The position numbers and the translations under genes are program-made. From NCBI GenBank assembly GCA_039621445.1, contig CP154954.1:43937847-44001846 (forward strand): 64,000 nucleotides of DNA. Reading direction: 5' to 3'. The notes beneath the pieces were generated by a model. The model saw nothing but the letters and a program-made list of their open reading frames with translations, was not told the DNA's origin and made no database searches. Within the stretch, counting starts at the first letter, position 1. Each line of letters starts with the position of its first letter. The stretch comes from Euglena gracilis. Lineage: Eukaryota; Euglenida; Euglenophyceae; Euglenales. This document shows, piece after piece, positions 35,295 to 46,832 of the stretch.

Positions 35295-36056
35295 CTGGCC
35301 GGGACAGGCTGGGGGGGGGGGGCGCCGGGGCAGGGGGTTCGTACCGTTGTGGGGAGAAAGCACGGGGCCATCACATCACATTGGACCAAAACCCACAGGG
35401 AAAGATTCGGCAGTTCTCGGCGGGAGAAGGTCGGCATCGGGGTAAAAAAAAAAGTGATTCCTTTTCTTGGACCACTGGCCATCCAACCAGCGGGCATCAC
35501 TCAACGACCCTGGGGGGGGGGGCATGTGTGGGAATCCCTGATGGGGGGGTCTGGACCCCGCCTCCCAACACGGAGGGGGGGTTGGTCCGAACCCCTCCAA
35601 CCTCGAAACGCAGAAATCTCAGCGAGATAGGCATGCCTGGCTTTTAGGTTTGACAAATGCCACCCCACCACCACTTTTCCCGCTGTTGGGGTGCGGACCC
35701 TGGCAGGGTCCCCCCGACCGGCTCCCCCCCATGGTAGGGGGGGGGGGGTAAAGTGGCAGGGGGGGTCTGGACCGGCCCCCTCAGATGTTGGGAGGGTGTC
35801 CATCCCCCCACCCTCTCCTTGGCCGGTTCCAGAAATAATGAGCAATTTTCGGTTTTAAAAAATCGGGTTTTTTTTGCATGACTGGCAGTTTTTGGGGCAT
35901 TTTTTTAGTTTCGATTTTTTTTGTTACCCTCTCCGAACGCCAACTGGGCCAGTTCCAGCCGAGGGTGCCTGTGGGGTCAGCCCAGTCCTTTTCCAGCCAG
36001 TCCATTGTCGACAGGTTTTGGGCAGGCACCTATGGCCACTTCCCATTTTGGTGCTC

Positions 36057-36115
36057 TGGTCGGCCCTGGTCGGCCCTGGTCGGCCCTGGTCGGCCCTGGT
36101 CGGCCCTGGTCAGCA
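36057..36115. repeat. TCGGCCCTGG 10-bp minisatellite
   Basis: About six tandem decamers. The same unit returns at 37316-37380 and 37415-37458. Confidence 0.95.
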
Positions 36116-36261
36116 AATAGTTGGCCATAGGTGGGGGTATCCTTCACAGAAAAAATGTGAAGGGAGGCAATGGTTTTCTGAATTGTCTCGCCAAGATCAA
36201 AAGGAAATGCCCCATAAGGCCTCCATTGGCAAGCACCTTCGGTCACCCACCCCTTTGGGCC

Positions 36262-36325
36262 CCGCATCGCCATGCATCGCCCTGCATCGCCCTGCATCGC
36301 CCTGCATCGCCCTGCACCACCCTGG
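36262..36325. repeat. CATCGCCCTG 10-bp minisatellite
   Basis: Five to six tandem decamers. Related CCAGCATCGC units are at 37187-37240. Confidence 0.9.
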
Positions 36326-36420
36326 AGCCATCCAATGGTGCCCTATAACCGAAGACCAAAATTCAGGCACACAAATACAGCAGGGGCACTGGAAGGGTAC
36401 TGCAAACACGACCACCTCAC

Positions 36421-36520
36421 CCTGCAGCACCCGCAGCTCCTCCAGCCGGTCCCACCGCTGCCTCACCAGCAGCAGCAACCCCTGCCAGTGGTGCTTCTCC
36501 CGACATCGCAGCTTCCTCCA
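36421..36520 (-). CDS. Exon of an unrecognised helical protein
   Basis: Bounded by TCTCCTTCAG and GGTGAGG, both canonical. Reads WRKLRCREKHHWQGLLLLV, then RQRWDRLEELRVLQ. The Trp/Leu/Arg spacing suggests a long helix of a cytoskeletal or centrin-binding type, but no family is assigned. Confidence 0.55.
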
Positions 36521-37315
36521 CTGAAGGAGAGGACGCTAGTCAGCAAAGGCCTTTGGGGGTCACACTTCCCGGGGGTCCCGCTTCTTGGCCTCCAGCCAAC
36601 CTTCCTCGACATCCAACTCGCGACTTTGTGTATTAAATTCGCGGCTCGTTGGATGCCAATCCTTCCAAAGGAGCAGTATGAGCACCCTACACATGCGCAC
36701 ATGCGCACCCCACAAGCATTCTCGGATTCACATGCCCTACAAGCATCCACGGATGCACATGATTATGCACATGCCTACAACCCCAACTACAGTCGCCCGT
36801 TTATCCCACAACTTAAGATTCCCCCCATAACCTCCCTCTCTCACCAAAGCATCCACTCCAGGGAGTCACTCAGGGAAGGCCAGACGGGCCAGGGAGGAAC
36901 ATCGTCGACTCAGGTACGAAGCAAGCACCAATGTGGAGTCTGCACGCAGGTATGCAGCAGGGGCACGATACCTTCGGCTCCAGGGGAGTCACACGCCTCC
37001 CGGAGGGGGACAGAGAGGTCCAGCACAGCAGCAGAGGCAGAGGCATGGGCAGACATGAAGGGCATGCTGGAGTGGTCTGCGTGGGAGGGAGGGTGTACCC
37101 AGCAGTAGGGGCCCAAATATGGACCCCACTTCAGCCATCCAACAAAAAAGCATCGCCCAGCATCGGAACCCCACCTCTGTCTCCAAAAATCCAGCATCAC
37201 CCAGCATCGCCCAGCATCGCCCTGCATCGCCCAGCATCATCAGAGGTGCTTGTTCCAGAGGGAAAGCTGCCGAATTCCTTCATCCATTCCCCTTCGGTCG
37301 GCCAACCACATGCAA

Positions 37316-37458
37316 GTCGGCCCTGGTCGGCCCTGGTCGGCCCTGGTCGGCCCTGGTCGGCCCTGGTCGGCCCTGGTCGGAACCCCCACCTACGGGGGTC
37401 CTGAAAATCATAGTCGCCCCTGGTCGGCCCTGGTCGGCCCTGGTTGGCCCTGGTCGGC
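37316..37458. repeat. TCGGCCCTGG minisatellite, second and third blocks
   Basis: Six tandem decamers at 37316-37380 and about four at 37415-37458, separated by 35 bases. Confidence 0.95.
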
Positions 37459-37802
37459 CGTAGGTGCCTGGTTTTGGGCCTGGCCAATAAACCAAACATT
37501 CAACGGTGCGCCTGTGGCCAAACCCTGATGACAGGGAAGGTGGTTTTCATGGCTGGGGAATACCCCCCTGACATCAGGATGGTTTTGGGTTCGGTGGACA
37601 AGGACTGTTGAAAAATCCCTGTTTTCCCCGCGTTATTATTTTGTGGAAAACACTTAAAAAAACACACTTGGCTGGACCCAGGTTAAGCAACGCCCTGCCA
37701 TCCAAACGTAAAAAAAAAGTGTTTACTGGACCCCTTTCGCCTGAGGGCGGTGTTTGAAGAGCGCTGTCCTGATCAAAAAAAGTGCAGTTCCGGGGTTCCC
37801 GG

Positions 37803-37904
37803 TCAGCCCTGGGCCTCCCCGAAGGCCTTCTTCGCCTTCAGGTTGCCCTTCTTCTCCATCCCCTCCCAGAACTTGGAGGGAGGGCCCCCGCCGCGGAAGG
37901 CCAG
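37803..37904 (-). CDS. Terminal exon of an unrecognised gene
   Basis: Follows a GGGGGGCAG acceptor and reads LAFRGGGPPSKFWEGMEKKG, then a Lys-rich tail ending FGEAQG and TGA at 37803-37805. It joins the exon ending at 38096 in phase 0. Basic C-terminus. No family recognised. Confidence 0.6.
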   Translation of the reverse strand: MAFRGGGPPSKFWEGMEKKGNLKAKKAFGEAQG

Positions 37905-38095
37905 CTGCCCCCCCCCCCGTCCGCAACTGCAGGATGCAGGACGAGGACGTGAGGACTGAAAAAGGCGACCCGCCCCCCACCCCCCCCCCACTGATGGGTT
38001 GGCTGATGTGGGTCCATAGCGGTCCGCATGCCCGTCCTCGGGACCCAATGCCATTTCAAAGTGTCCGCCGGGGTTGGCCCCAACCCCTCCCCCAC

Positions 38096-38302
38096 CTCCA
38101 GCGGGAGGGGGCCCTCCGCGGAGCCCATCAGCGCGGTGCAGAACGCCGGGACGGTCAGCGCGTCCCCGGCGGCCAGCGGGCGCAGCGCCTCCAGCAGCTT
38201 CCTGTCCCAGCCGGCAGGGGTGTCCAGGCCGGTGTGCTCATACAGGTCGACGGTCGGCCCGCCGGTGCCCGGGTGTTCCCCAGGTCCCCAGCCCCTGCTG
38301 CG
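38096..38302 (-). CDS. Penultimate exon of the same unrecognised gene
   Basis: Strong GC3 bias. Reads GPTVDLYEHTGLDTPAGWD, then RKLLEALRPLAAGDALTVP and FCTALMGSAEGPLPLE before GTGGGG. The helix-loop pattern could be a degenerate EF-hand pair. The 5' limit is uncertain. Confidence 0.55.
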
Positions 38303-38387
38303 TGAAAGTCTTGTGTCGTGTGCCGTATGGCCAGGCACCGATGCACGAGGTTGTCTTTCATTTGTAAACAGGGGGCAGCCTGGACGC

Positions 38388-38478
38388 ACCGCACCGCACC
38401 GCACCGCACCGCACCGCACCGCACTGCACCGCACCGCACCGCACCGCACTGCACCGCACCGCACCGCACCACACCGAT
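38388..38478. repeat. (CCGCA)n pentanucleotide repeat
   Basis: About 18 units of CCGCA with CTGCA variants. Confidence 0.95.
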
Positions 38479-38702
38479 TGACCACATGCGGGTGGTCAAT
38501 CACGGGAGGTTTGGCGGCCGGATGTCAGGGTGGTTGGGCCAAAATATGTTTTTTTTTCTGATTGGACCGTGGCCAGACGCGGACCAAACATTCTCGATCT
38601 TGTGGACCCTGAACATCGTTTTGATGGCCCTGGCCAACCCAGCAGCAACTGCCTGCTGGCGTTGCATTGCGCGCTTTCCTTTCAATTATCTGCATCTTAT
38701 GG

Positions 38703-38705
38703 TGT

Positions 38706-38760
<55 letters not shown>

Positions 38761-38790
38761 ACGCGCGCGCGTGTATGTGTGTTGGTGTGT
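38703..38790. repeat. (GT)n microsatellite
   Basis: About 27 GT dinucleotides followed by GCGC and GTGT variants. Confidence 0.95.
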
Positions 38791-38896
38791 GGCGTGGCAT
38801 GGCGTGGCGTGGCGTGGCGCGATGCAGTGCAGTGCGATGAGGTGCAGTGCCGGTGGGAAATCACAGGTTGGTTTGTGGGATATCGGTTGTGGGTGT

Positions 38897-38999
38897 CCAC
38901 GGCCCAACCAAAATGGGTGCTTTCCACGGCCCAACCAAAATGGGTGCTTTCCACGGCCCAACCAAAATGGGTGCTCTGGTTGGGCCATGGATGCATAGG
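38897..38999. repeat. 27-bp tandem repeat ending in an inverted partial unit
   Basis: Three units of CCACGGCCCAACCAAAATGG plus GTGCTTT. The last unit is followed by GGTTGGGCCATGG, a near reverse complement of the unit start. Confidence 0.9.
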
Positions 39000-39189
39000 A
39001 CATGACAAAAACAAATTTATAAGGTACTTTTTGGGTTCAAACATTTGAACCCATCCCAGTGAACATCGCTTCTGCGGGGTGCTCAGCGAACCCAAAGAGC
39101 AGTTGGGGTCGCCAGGGGTTAAAAACATGGTGGACCCAAATGAGAGTCCCCCCATCTAAATTACCCTGGCGGTTTGCTAAGCTACAGGG

Positions 39190-39322
39190 TCAAGTTGTCA
39201 CGAGACAAAGGCGGCCCAAGTCTTCCACGATGGCCACAGCCTCCTTCACGGACATCTCCTTTCGCTTCTCCACGTCATACTTCTTGAACGACTTCTTCAG
39301 GTACTTGCTGATGGATGAGCCG
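39190..39322 (-). CDS. Exon of an unrecognised gene, EF-hand-like
   Basis: Follows CTGCACAG and reads GSSISKYLKKSFKKYDVEKR, then KEMSVKEAVAIVEDLGR. The KKYDVEKRKEMSVKEA stretch resembles one EF-hand loop and exit helix. The frame meets TGA at 39190; alternatively a GT donor at about 39200 makes it internal and upstream of 38302. Confidence 0.5.
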
Positions 39323-39399
39323 CTGTGCAGGTCAGCCCCAGGGCAGAATGTGGGGATTCAAAGCACCCATGCCCAACGCCGAGGCCACACAACATGGGG

Positions 39400-41160
39400 T
39401 AGCACGCTGTGTTGGGAGGGGGGGATCCGGGGGACCCACTCAATTTCCCCCCAAAATGGCCAAAAAATCACGAAAAATGCTAAAAAAAAATAGCACTTTT
39501 TAATAATAAAAAAATCGGCGCCTTCGGCGCCGATAGGCATATCCAGGGGGGGGGGGGAATGCAACTTGGCCCTTCAAATTATGCAAGTCAAAAAAATGCA
39601 AAAAAATGCAAAAAAAAATGCAAAAAAATGCAAAAAAAATGCAACTTGCATGAAAACCTTGAGAAAAAGCTGGAATATGACAGAGCTTTGCTGCCTAAAA
39701 TCAAAAAAAACCAGGGCAAAATATTTTATGCAAAAAAACGCAAAAAAATGCAAAAAAATCCAAACGTATGCCAACCAACTACAAAATTTTTTTCAAGGGC
39801 AAAATATTTTATGTAAAAAAATGCAAAAAAAAGCCAAAAAATCCAAACATACGGCAACCAACTACAAAAAAATTTTCCAGGGCAAAATATTTTATGCAAA
39901 AAAATGCAAAAAAATGCAAAAAAAATGCAAATTTCGGGAAAACCTGATTATGCAAAAAATGCAAATTATGCAAGTTGCATTCCCCCCCCCCCTGGAATAT
40001 CCCCCCCCGGGGGACCCATGCCCAGGGGGTGGGTGGGGGGGGACCCCCCGCAGTCTTAAAAAAAAGCCCTGGTTGGGAGGAGGGAGACACTGATGCAGCC
40101 CTGCCTCAGGTCAGCCAGCGACATCGTGCACGGCGGAGGGCGGCCCAAACGAAGCCGGGTTTAATGTCGATATCTGAGAACAGGAAGGCGGGATGGATGA
40201 GGGGTGGGGAGGGAGGGTTTTGAACTGGCAACAGCGTAGCACAGGATGCAAAACTGATGGCGTTGCATTTCTGTTATGTCCGGTTCCTCAGACCCAAATC
40301 TCTCTGATTCCCAGAACGTGGAGAGGCAGGGCCAAAGTGGTTCAAAAGCACACACGCACACACCCCAGGGACTGGGAGGCACAGAGACTTGCTGAGGACT
40401 CAGCAATGGTTACACTCATTTGCGGGCGACACCTTCTGCATTCCTGGGATTGTTTCACTCTGAGAATGCTGGATTTCCAGGCTGACTCTCCGGCTGGGTG
40501 CTGTGGAAACGAGGCAGAAACAAAGGGGAATGGCCCCCCCCAAAATTGAAGCAGAAGATTGTCGCACAGAGGTATAGCACAGTCAAATCCCACTGTCTTC
40601 AACACCTACAACGCCAACAAGAAAATACCCGCAATCTTCACGGATCTTCACGGAAGCGGCAGAGCAAGGAAGAATGCGACGGACATCCATGTGCAGCTGC
40701 ACACTACACCGTAGAGCAGAACTGTTCACTGTCCCCCTCCCTGCCCCTCTGACTTTCCTTTTCCTCCCTCTGGTAAAGGGAGCCGATGGAAAGAGGGGCT
40801 AGGGACAGGGCTGGACGGGAAGATTTGGTGTTGGACCCCCCACCACCATCCAAAACAGTGCAAGCAAACTTTCCTTTGGCGCCGAAAGCTTTGAAGGAAA
40901 AAAGTTTGATATGGAAATTGGTGCCCCTGGGGAAAAAAGGGGGGGTCCCACCCACCCACCCACCCGGGGGGGGGGGGGTCCCACCAACCACGATGACAGA
41001 ATGAGGGCGGGGGGGATGCCTACCCCGCATGGGGTTTCTTGGTTCCTCGTCCAACTCTGGCTGGGGCACGGGTGATGTCGCCGCAGGAGGGGAAAAACAC
41101 CCTGCCGGGAAGGGAGGGCCACACAGCGCCGGCTACGGATGCAGGCCAGCCCTGCACCCC
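39400..41160. other. No confident gene
   Basis: Contains a GGCGCCTTCGGCGCC palindrome (39517-39532), a long GCAAAAAAAT tract (39586-39970) and CA or G-rich tracts. No exon-like frame with splice signals. Confidence 0.5.
39586..39972. repeat. ATGCAAAAAA iterated tract
   Basis: Dozens of ATGCAAAAAA-type units in two blocks, around three copies of GGGCAAAATATTTTATG. Confidence 0.9.
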
Positions 41161-41164
41161 GCTG

Positions 41165-41262
41165 CCAGCGCCCGGACCAGATCGGTGCATCCGGACGGGG
41201 CGACGAGGTCCGCACCTCCATCCTTTCTCCGCAGTTGCACATCGCACAACAATGGCAGCAAA
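41165..41262 (-). CDS. Possible exon, unrecognised
   Basis: Frame reading KDGGADLVAPSGCTDLVRAL, then AAGCRAGLHP with a TAG that coincides with a weak GTAGCC donor. Only GC composition supports it. Confidence 0.25.
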
Positions 41263-41591
41263 GAAAACGAAAAGTGCCGGGAATAAGTCCAGAACTTCAA
41301 AACATCCATTTCTTTTTTGACAGGCAACCAACAATGAAGACCACTCAAACCCTGGGGATGCCTGGCCTCTTGGGGTGGGTGGGCGGGCTGGGTTGATTCT
41401 CAAAATGGACGGCTGGGGTCAGGCCTTCATCCCTTTAGATGCACTTCATCCCCCTGGGGGTGCAACAAATTCCATCCAGAACCAGAGGCAGACGTTTTCA
41501 AACAAAACATCACACGGTTTCCAGCAGCAGGCAGGGGTACCAGCTTGGCCTGGTCATGTCTACGGCCCCGCAATGGCGGTAGCGCCGTGAC

Positions 41592-41637
41592 TGGGACTGT
41601 GGGCTGTGGGCTGTGGGCTGTGGGCTGTGGGCTGTGC
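41592..41637. repeat. GGGCTGT heptamer tandem repeat
   Basis: Six tandem copies. Confidence 0.9.
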
Positions 41638-42080
41638 AATGGAGGCGGGCCCCACATGGATCGAGGAAGTGCCCCCCACCCAACCTGCGGCACACACCGG
41701 TGCCTGGGGGAGAGGAACAGACCCCCCACAGTGGTGCCCACACCGGACGTCCTGTGAACAGAGGGAGGGGGCTAAGCAAGCAAGAAAGCAAGACAAACGT
41801 CGGTGGCCAGAGGTGGCCAGGAAGGATATAACATGTAACTTGTAACTTGTATAACAGGTCGGAAGACAGCGGTCCTGTTGCTGCCAGGGCACGGCGCGGG
41901 CTGGGGCCACGGCTGGAGACGCCGCGTGTTACCTTGGCGACGACTCCGGGCTGGTGCGAAATTGTTGAAACGGTCTGTGGACACAGGCAAGGGATTATGG
42001 GACAAGGTTGACAAGGCGTTCCGCCTGTGAAGCCAGCTGTTAGGTCACACACCCCACCCACACACAACCACACCCACATC

Positions 42081-42111
<31 letters not shown>

Positions 42112-42199
42112 CACACGCACACACATACACGTTCACACGTTCAATCTTTCCCATCTGCTTTAAGAAGGTGGTTAGGAATTCCCCCTGCACTGCATTTCA

Positions 42200-42413
42200 C
42201 ACACTTGCCAACTATTTGGCGCCCCAGGGGGTGCGCAAGTTAGGCCTAAATTAGGCCGAACTCCAAACCCTGAACCTGTTCCATCAACAATGCATTTTTT
42301 TTGATCCCCCTGTACCCACTGCTTGGCCCCCCCTGGGGGGGGGCAAGTAATAGGCAGCTGCCATGTTGTATACATTACATACCATGTGTAATACATACAA
42401 TATGTTTATGTAT

Positions 42414-42461
<48 letters not shown>

Positions 42462-42660
42462 TGTATATATGGCAAGACTAACTCACTGCCCCCCCCCGGG
42501 GGGAGGGCCCAGTGGTTTAACCTGGGGGTGGGGGTCCCGCTTCTTTCACCACCTCCAAATTTTGGTTTTCGCGCCGCGATTTGTATGTATTCCCATTGAT
42601 TTTGGGGTGGGGTTCGGGTTAAAATAAAAAATAGGGTTAGGGTTACGATTTAGGAAGAAG
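42200..42660. repeat. TIR-element remnants with TTAGG motifs
   Basis: GGCAAGACTAACTCACTGCC at 42471, after a (CA)n-(TA)n tract, is homologous in inverted orientation to the right end of the element at 47945-48439 as far as CCCGCTTCTTTCACCACC-like sequence. A GGGTTAGGG run is near 42640. Confidence 0.65.
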
Positions 42661-43005
42661 TTAGGCCTGACCCATCGTCGACAACAAGGAGAGATGGGAG
42701 GCTCTCTTTCCTGAGGGACTGAAAAGGGGGTGGGCCCAGGTTGCTGGGCGGACCGCAGCGCGTGTGGCAAAGGGCCAGAGGCCAAAGCGGCATGGTTGCA
42801 GCCAAAGGGAGGGAAATGGAGGCGGCCAGGAGTGACACTGGGGTGTGACATATGCTTGGCATATGCCGTGCTGGGTGAACGACCGAGCGACGCGGCTCTC
42901 CAGTCAGTTGGGATTGTTTGCTGCCATTTTCCTACCTGTGCAGAGTGCCATCCACCTGTGAGGAGGTGCATGGTCAGCAGAACCCACTCTTGCATGCTAT
43001 ATGTA
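42660..43005 (+). repeat. Duplicated segment, copy 1 (uninterrupted)
   Basis: About 340 bases matching 46852-47172 plus 47886-47945. It includes the intact site GTGCCATCCACCTGTGAGG (42944-42962) that is occupied by an element in copy 2. Confidence 0.85.
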
Positions 43006-43040
43006 CATATACATACATATATGTATATGTGTGTGTGTAT

Positions 43041-43450
43041 GGCAGGCGGGTAGCAAGCCCCCCGGCGGGGCCCTTGCTGCTCACGACCCCCCACTGGGTG
43101 GTTGGAGTTACTGATTGCTGAAGGGTTAGGGTTAGGACTGGCTGGCCGGATTTCTGCCCCCGCATGTGAGACGCGTATCCGGCCTCCCTGCCGGATAACA
43201 ATGCCTGCATCGCAAATCCTAGCACCCGCCCTATTCCTGTCACTCCAAAGGCTAGGAGGGCTCAGTCCCCAAACCATTCGGCGGGCTTTACTGCCAACCT
43301 GCCACCTTTGGGAATCGCGCGGCCGAGGCAGGCCAGATGCGCGTTTCACGCAGGGGGAAAGAATCCAGTCGGCCGGTCCTAACCCAAACCCCTGCGCCTT
43401 CAGTAAGCAGTAACACCAACCACCCTGCTACGCCTGCCCGCCTACGAAGC
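43041..43450 (+). mobile_element. MITE-like TIR element with internal TTAGGG motif, copy 1
   Basis: The ends GGCAGGCGGGTAGCAAGC and a near complement just before GAAGCATACATAC form outer inverted repeats. Nested inside, GTTGGAGTTACTGATTGCTG pairs with CAGTAAGCAGTAACACCAAC. AGGGTTAGGGTTAGG lies near the left inner end. Microsatellite flanks both sides. A second copy is at 51820-52217. Confidence 0.7.
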
Positions 43451-43958
43451 ATACATACATACATACATACATACATACATACATACATACATACATACAT
43501 ACATACATACATACATACATACATACATACATACATACATACATACATACATACATACATACATACATACATACATACATACATACATACATACATACAT
43601 ACATACATACATACATGCATGCATACATACATGCATACATACATACATACATGCATGCATGCATACATACATACATACATACATACATACATACATACAT
43701 ACATACATACATACATACATACATACATACATACATACATACATACATACATACATACATACATACATACATACATACATACATACATACATACATACAT
43801 ACATACATACATACATACATACATGCATAAATACATGCATGCATGCATGCATGCATACATACATACATACATACATACATACATACATACATACATACAT
43901 ACATACATACATACATACATACATACATACATACATACATACATACATACATACATAC
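43451..43958. repeat. (CATA)n microsatellite
   Basis: About 500 bases of CATA units with scattered CATG variants. Confidence 0.98.
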
Positions 43959-44182
43959 GGCAGCTCCCAACTATAGGGCCCCCCCCCAAAAATCGTATTT
44001 TTGTGTTAATGATGGAATAGGGTTAGGTGCGCGACTTAGGCTTAGGGTTGGCCTAACTTGTACACCTAACACCCGCCTATAAGTTAGGCCTAACCCTAAG
44101 CCTAAGTCGCGCACCTAACCCTATTCCATCATTAACACAAAAAAAATATTTTTTTGGGGGGGCCCTATAGTTGGGAGCTGCC
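43959..44182. mobile_element. Foldback element inside the (CATA)n tract
   Basis: Arms 43959-44059 and 44081-44182 are near-perfect reverse complements around a 21-base loop, starting GGCAGCTCCCAACTATAGGG. Each arm carries GGGTTAGG-like sequence. (CATA)n resumes directly on the other side, so the element sits within the microsatellite. Confidence 0.9.
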
Positions 44183-44330
44183 ATACATACATACATACAT
44201 ACATACATACATACATACATACATACATACATACATACATACATACATACATACATACATACATACATACATACATACATACATACATACATACATACAT
44301 ACATACATACACACACATACATTCATACAT
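44183..44330. repeat. (CATA)n microsatellite, right part
   Basis: About 130 bases of CATA then CACA variants. Confidence 0.97.
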
Positions 44331-44454
44331 ACCCCCCCATCTTGCCCAACGATCACTAAATATCGCTACTGACCGGGGGGGGGGTCGCTATTTTGGCCAA
44401 ATATCGCTACTGACCGGGGGGGGGGGTCGTTAGACAAGACCGGGGTCAATTTTT

Positions 44455-44840
44455 TTTCTCCCGCTTCGTCCCAAGGTGAACAAAAGGTGAACAAAATGGC
44501 CAAAAGTGGTCAAAAGGGGGGAAAAAGTGGAGAAAAGCAGTCAGAAATGGCTTAAAATGGCCTCAAATGTGCAAAAAAAAATAGCCAGATGCAGCCAAAA
44601 ACTGGTATAAATGAAGCAAAAATGCATCCAAAGCAGCCAAAAGTGGTTTAAATTGCCAAATGCAGCCCAGAGTGGCCAAAAGTGGCCGAAAGTGGCCAAA
44701 AGTGGTCGAAAATGGCCAAAAACATGGCCAAAAAAAAGCCAAAAGTTGCTGATTTGCATGAAAACAGGCAAAAAAAAGAATAGAAGTCAACTGCACATGG
44801 GATACTAGTGGAAACTTGTGAAAATTGCAAACGCGAACGT
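44455..44840 (+). repeat. Dispersed repeat shared with 20590-21010
   Basis: Same order of GGCCAAAAGTGG tract, GCTGATTTGCA, GAATAGAAGT and GGAAACTTGTGAAAATTGC. It lies between GTCGTTGGACAAG-type boxes at 44425 and 44890. Confidence 0.75.
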
Positions 44841-44939
44841 CTGGAAAAAAAGATCACCTGGAAAAAGACTGCTGCTGACCGGGGGGGGGGTCGTTGGACA
44901 AGGCCGGTCGTTGGACAAGGGGGGGGGGGAGGTACATGC

Positions 44940-45197
<258 letters not shown>

Positions 45198-45239
45198 GGC
45201 AGCCGTGTTTCCCTGGCGCGGTGGGCCCGAAATGTCGAA

Positions 45240-45660
45240 AAGTGGGACCCGGGTCCCACCATTCGACCCTCCCCCCCCCCCCTGATCCAACTGGTTTCCG
45301 GGCGACGGATTTGGAGAGGATTCCCGCTTAATTTTCGGAATAGGATTAGGGTTAGGATCGGGCCGAGAATCGGCCAAATTTGGGGCAAATGAGGCCGGAA
45401 GTTAGGTCCCCCTTTCGGAAGATTTTTGACACATTTTTGTCTAAAAATGTTCGAAACTAAATTCGGCCCGAATTCGTCCGGACGGCGGCCTAACTTCCCC
45501 AAAATGGGTGCCCGACGGCCTGCCGGCCGTAACTCTAACCCCATCCCAATCAATAACCCCAAATTTCTTCGATGCTCGGTCCCGGGTCCCACCATACTGT
45601 ACGACCCCCTCCCCCTGCTCCAATTAAACGACCTGCGGGCTGTTTAGTTGGAGGCTGCCA
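45240..45660. repeat. Repeat segment with GGTCCCACCAT direct ends and TTAGGG motif
   Basis: CCCGGGTCCCACCAT occurs at both 45248 and 45583, enclosing GGATTAGGGTTAGGATCGGG. Probably another small element. Confidence 0.5.
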
Positions 45661-45711
45661 CATACATGCATGCATGCATGCATACATAAATACAAACATA
45701 TATTGCATGGT

Positions 45712-46690
45712 ATTTATGGCGCCTGTCCGGGGTTTGGTGAGGGCGGTCCGCAGCTTGCATGTGTGGGATTGTCATTCAGGTTGGGTTGCTTGCTACGTCC
45801 TTCGTTGCACAAAATGCCAAACCCCTGCAGAGATATCGGTAAATGCATAGGCCCAAAGATGGACGCCGGCCAGGGTTCGATATAAGGACAGGTGGGGGGG
45901 GGGTGGTCCGGACCCCCCCCCTGCGGGCCAGGAGGGGGGGGGGGGGGGGGGTGGGGGGGGGCCCCCGCCCGCACCTAAACAGGTGCGCGGTCAGGGTGGC
46001 CGAATTTTCGGCCCGGCGCGAAGCGCCGGGCCGAAAATTTTTGACCCCCCAAAACGACCAAAAGTGCCATTTTGGGCACTTTTGGGGCAAAAATGTGCCA
46101 AAAATGCAAAAAATTTTCGTCGCGAAGCGCCGGAGGAAAAATTTGACCCTTTTTGGGGGGGGTCAATTTTTGCCCCCGAGGGTCGGTCCGGACCCCCCTT
46201 GCAGGTGGGGGGGGGGTGGTCCGGACCCCCCCCTGCGGGCCAGGAGGGGGGGGGGGTGGGGGGGACACCCCCCCCACCTAAACCATGTACGCCCTCCTTA
46301 TATCGAACCCTGACGCCGGCACCACGGGTGTGAATGACTCAGGTGCTCAAACTTAACTTGAGTTTGTTCATGAGGACATGTAATATGAGACGAACATGGC
46401 AGCTGGGTTTCGGGTGGGGTTGCTCTACAGCAAAAGACCACAATTTATTATGGGGCTAAAAATTTTGGCCAATCGTTCGCATTTTCGAGGCTGGGCAAGA
46501 CCATAAAAGCAGGGGATCGGGATACTTCAGGAACGTGCGCATGCCAAGTTTGCCACGTTCTTCCCTTGCTCCCACTTGTGGCCAGCACTGCACCTGGCGG
46601 AGTGGGTCACCTGGCTGTCGTAGGAGGGGAGTCGGTCGGGGGGAACACGGAGCCGGAGCAGACCAAGCAGCTCACAAACCCATCCTGGTG
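45712..46690 (+). repeat. Duplicated segment, copy A (carries a MITE)
   Basis: Bases 45712-45870 and 46321-46690 match 52443-52975 in the same orientation; 45871-46312 is an insertion absent from the other copy. Confidence 0.9.
45871..46312. mobile_element. hAT-like MITE with 8-bp target duplication
   Basis: Ends are perfect 18-bp inverted repeats, CAGGGTTCGATATAAGGA. It is flanked by ACGCCGGC on both sides (45863-45870, 46313-46320). CAGGG ends and 8-base duplications are typical of hAT transposons. The homologous site near 52596-52603 is unoccupied. No coding capacity; the inside has two GGCGCGAAGCGCC hairpins. Confidence 0.9.
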
Positions 46691-46739
46691 ACCAAGGTCA
46701 GGGTCCGGCAATAGGGAGGGGGATGCTGAGGGGGGGGGA

Positions 46740-46782
46740 AGATAGCGCACACCCACCCACCCACCCACCCACGTAGACACAT

Positions 46783-46832
<50 letters not shown>

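Larger units (their letters stand above)
35295..36420. other. No gene seen; contains 10-bp minisatellites
   Basis: Includes TCGGCCCTGG repeats (36057-36115) and CATCGCCCTG repeats (36262-36325). Otherwise G/C homopolymer-rich non-coding DNA. Confidence 0.5.

Noticed and set aside
37750-38561. Plus-strand ORFs over the exon pair at 37803-38302
   Set aside because: Antisense shadows. The minus exons have matched GT-AG sites and phase.
43337-44360. Long Tyr/Met/Val/Cys or His/Thr/Tyr/Ile repeat proteins
   Set aside because: Pure translation of (CATA)n. Both strands are open and no exon context exists.
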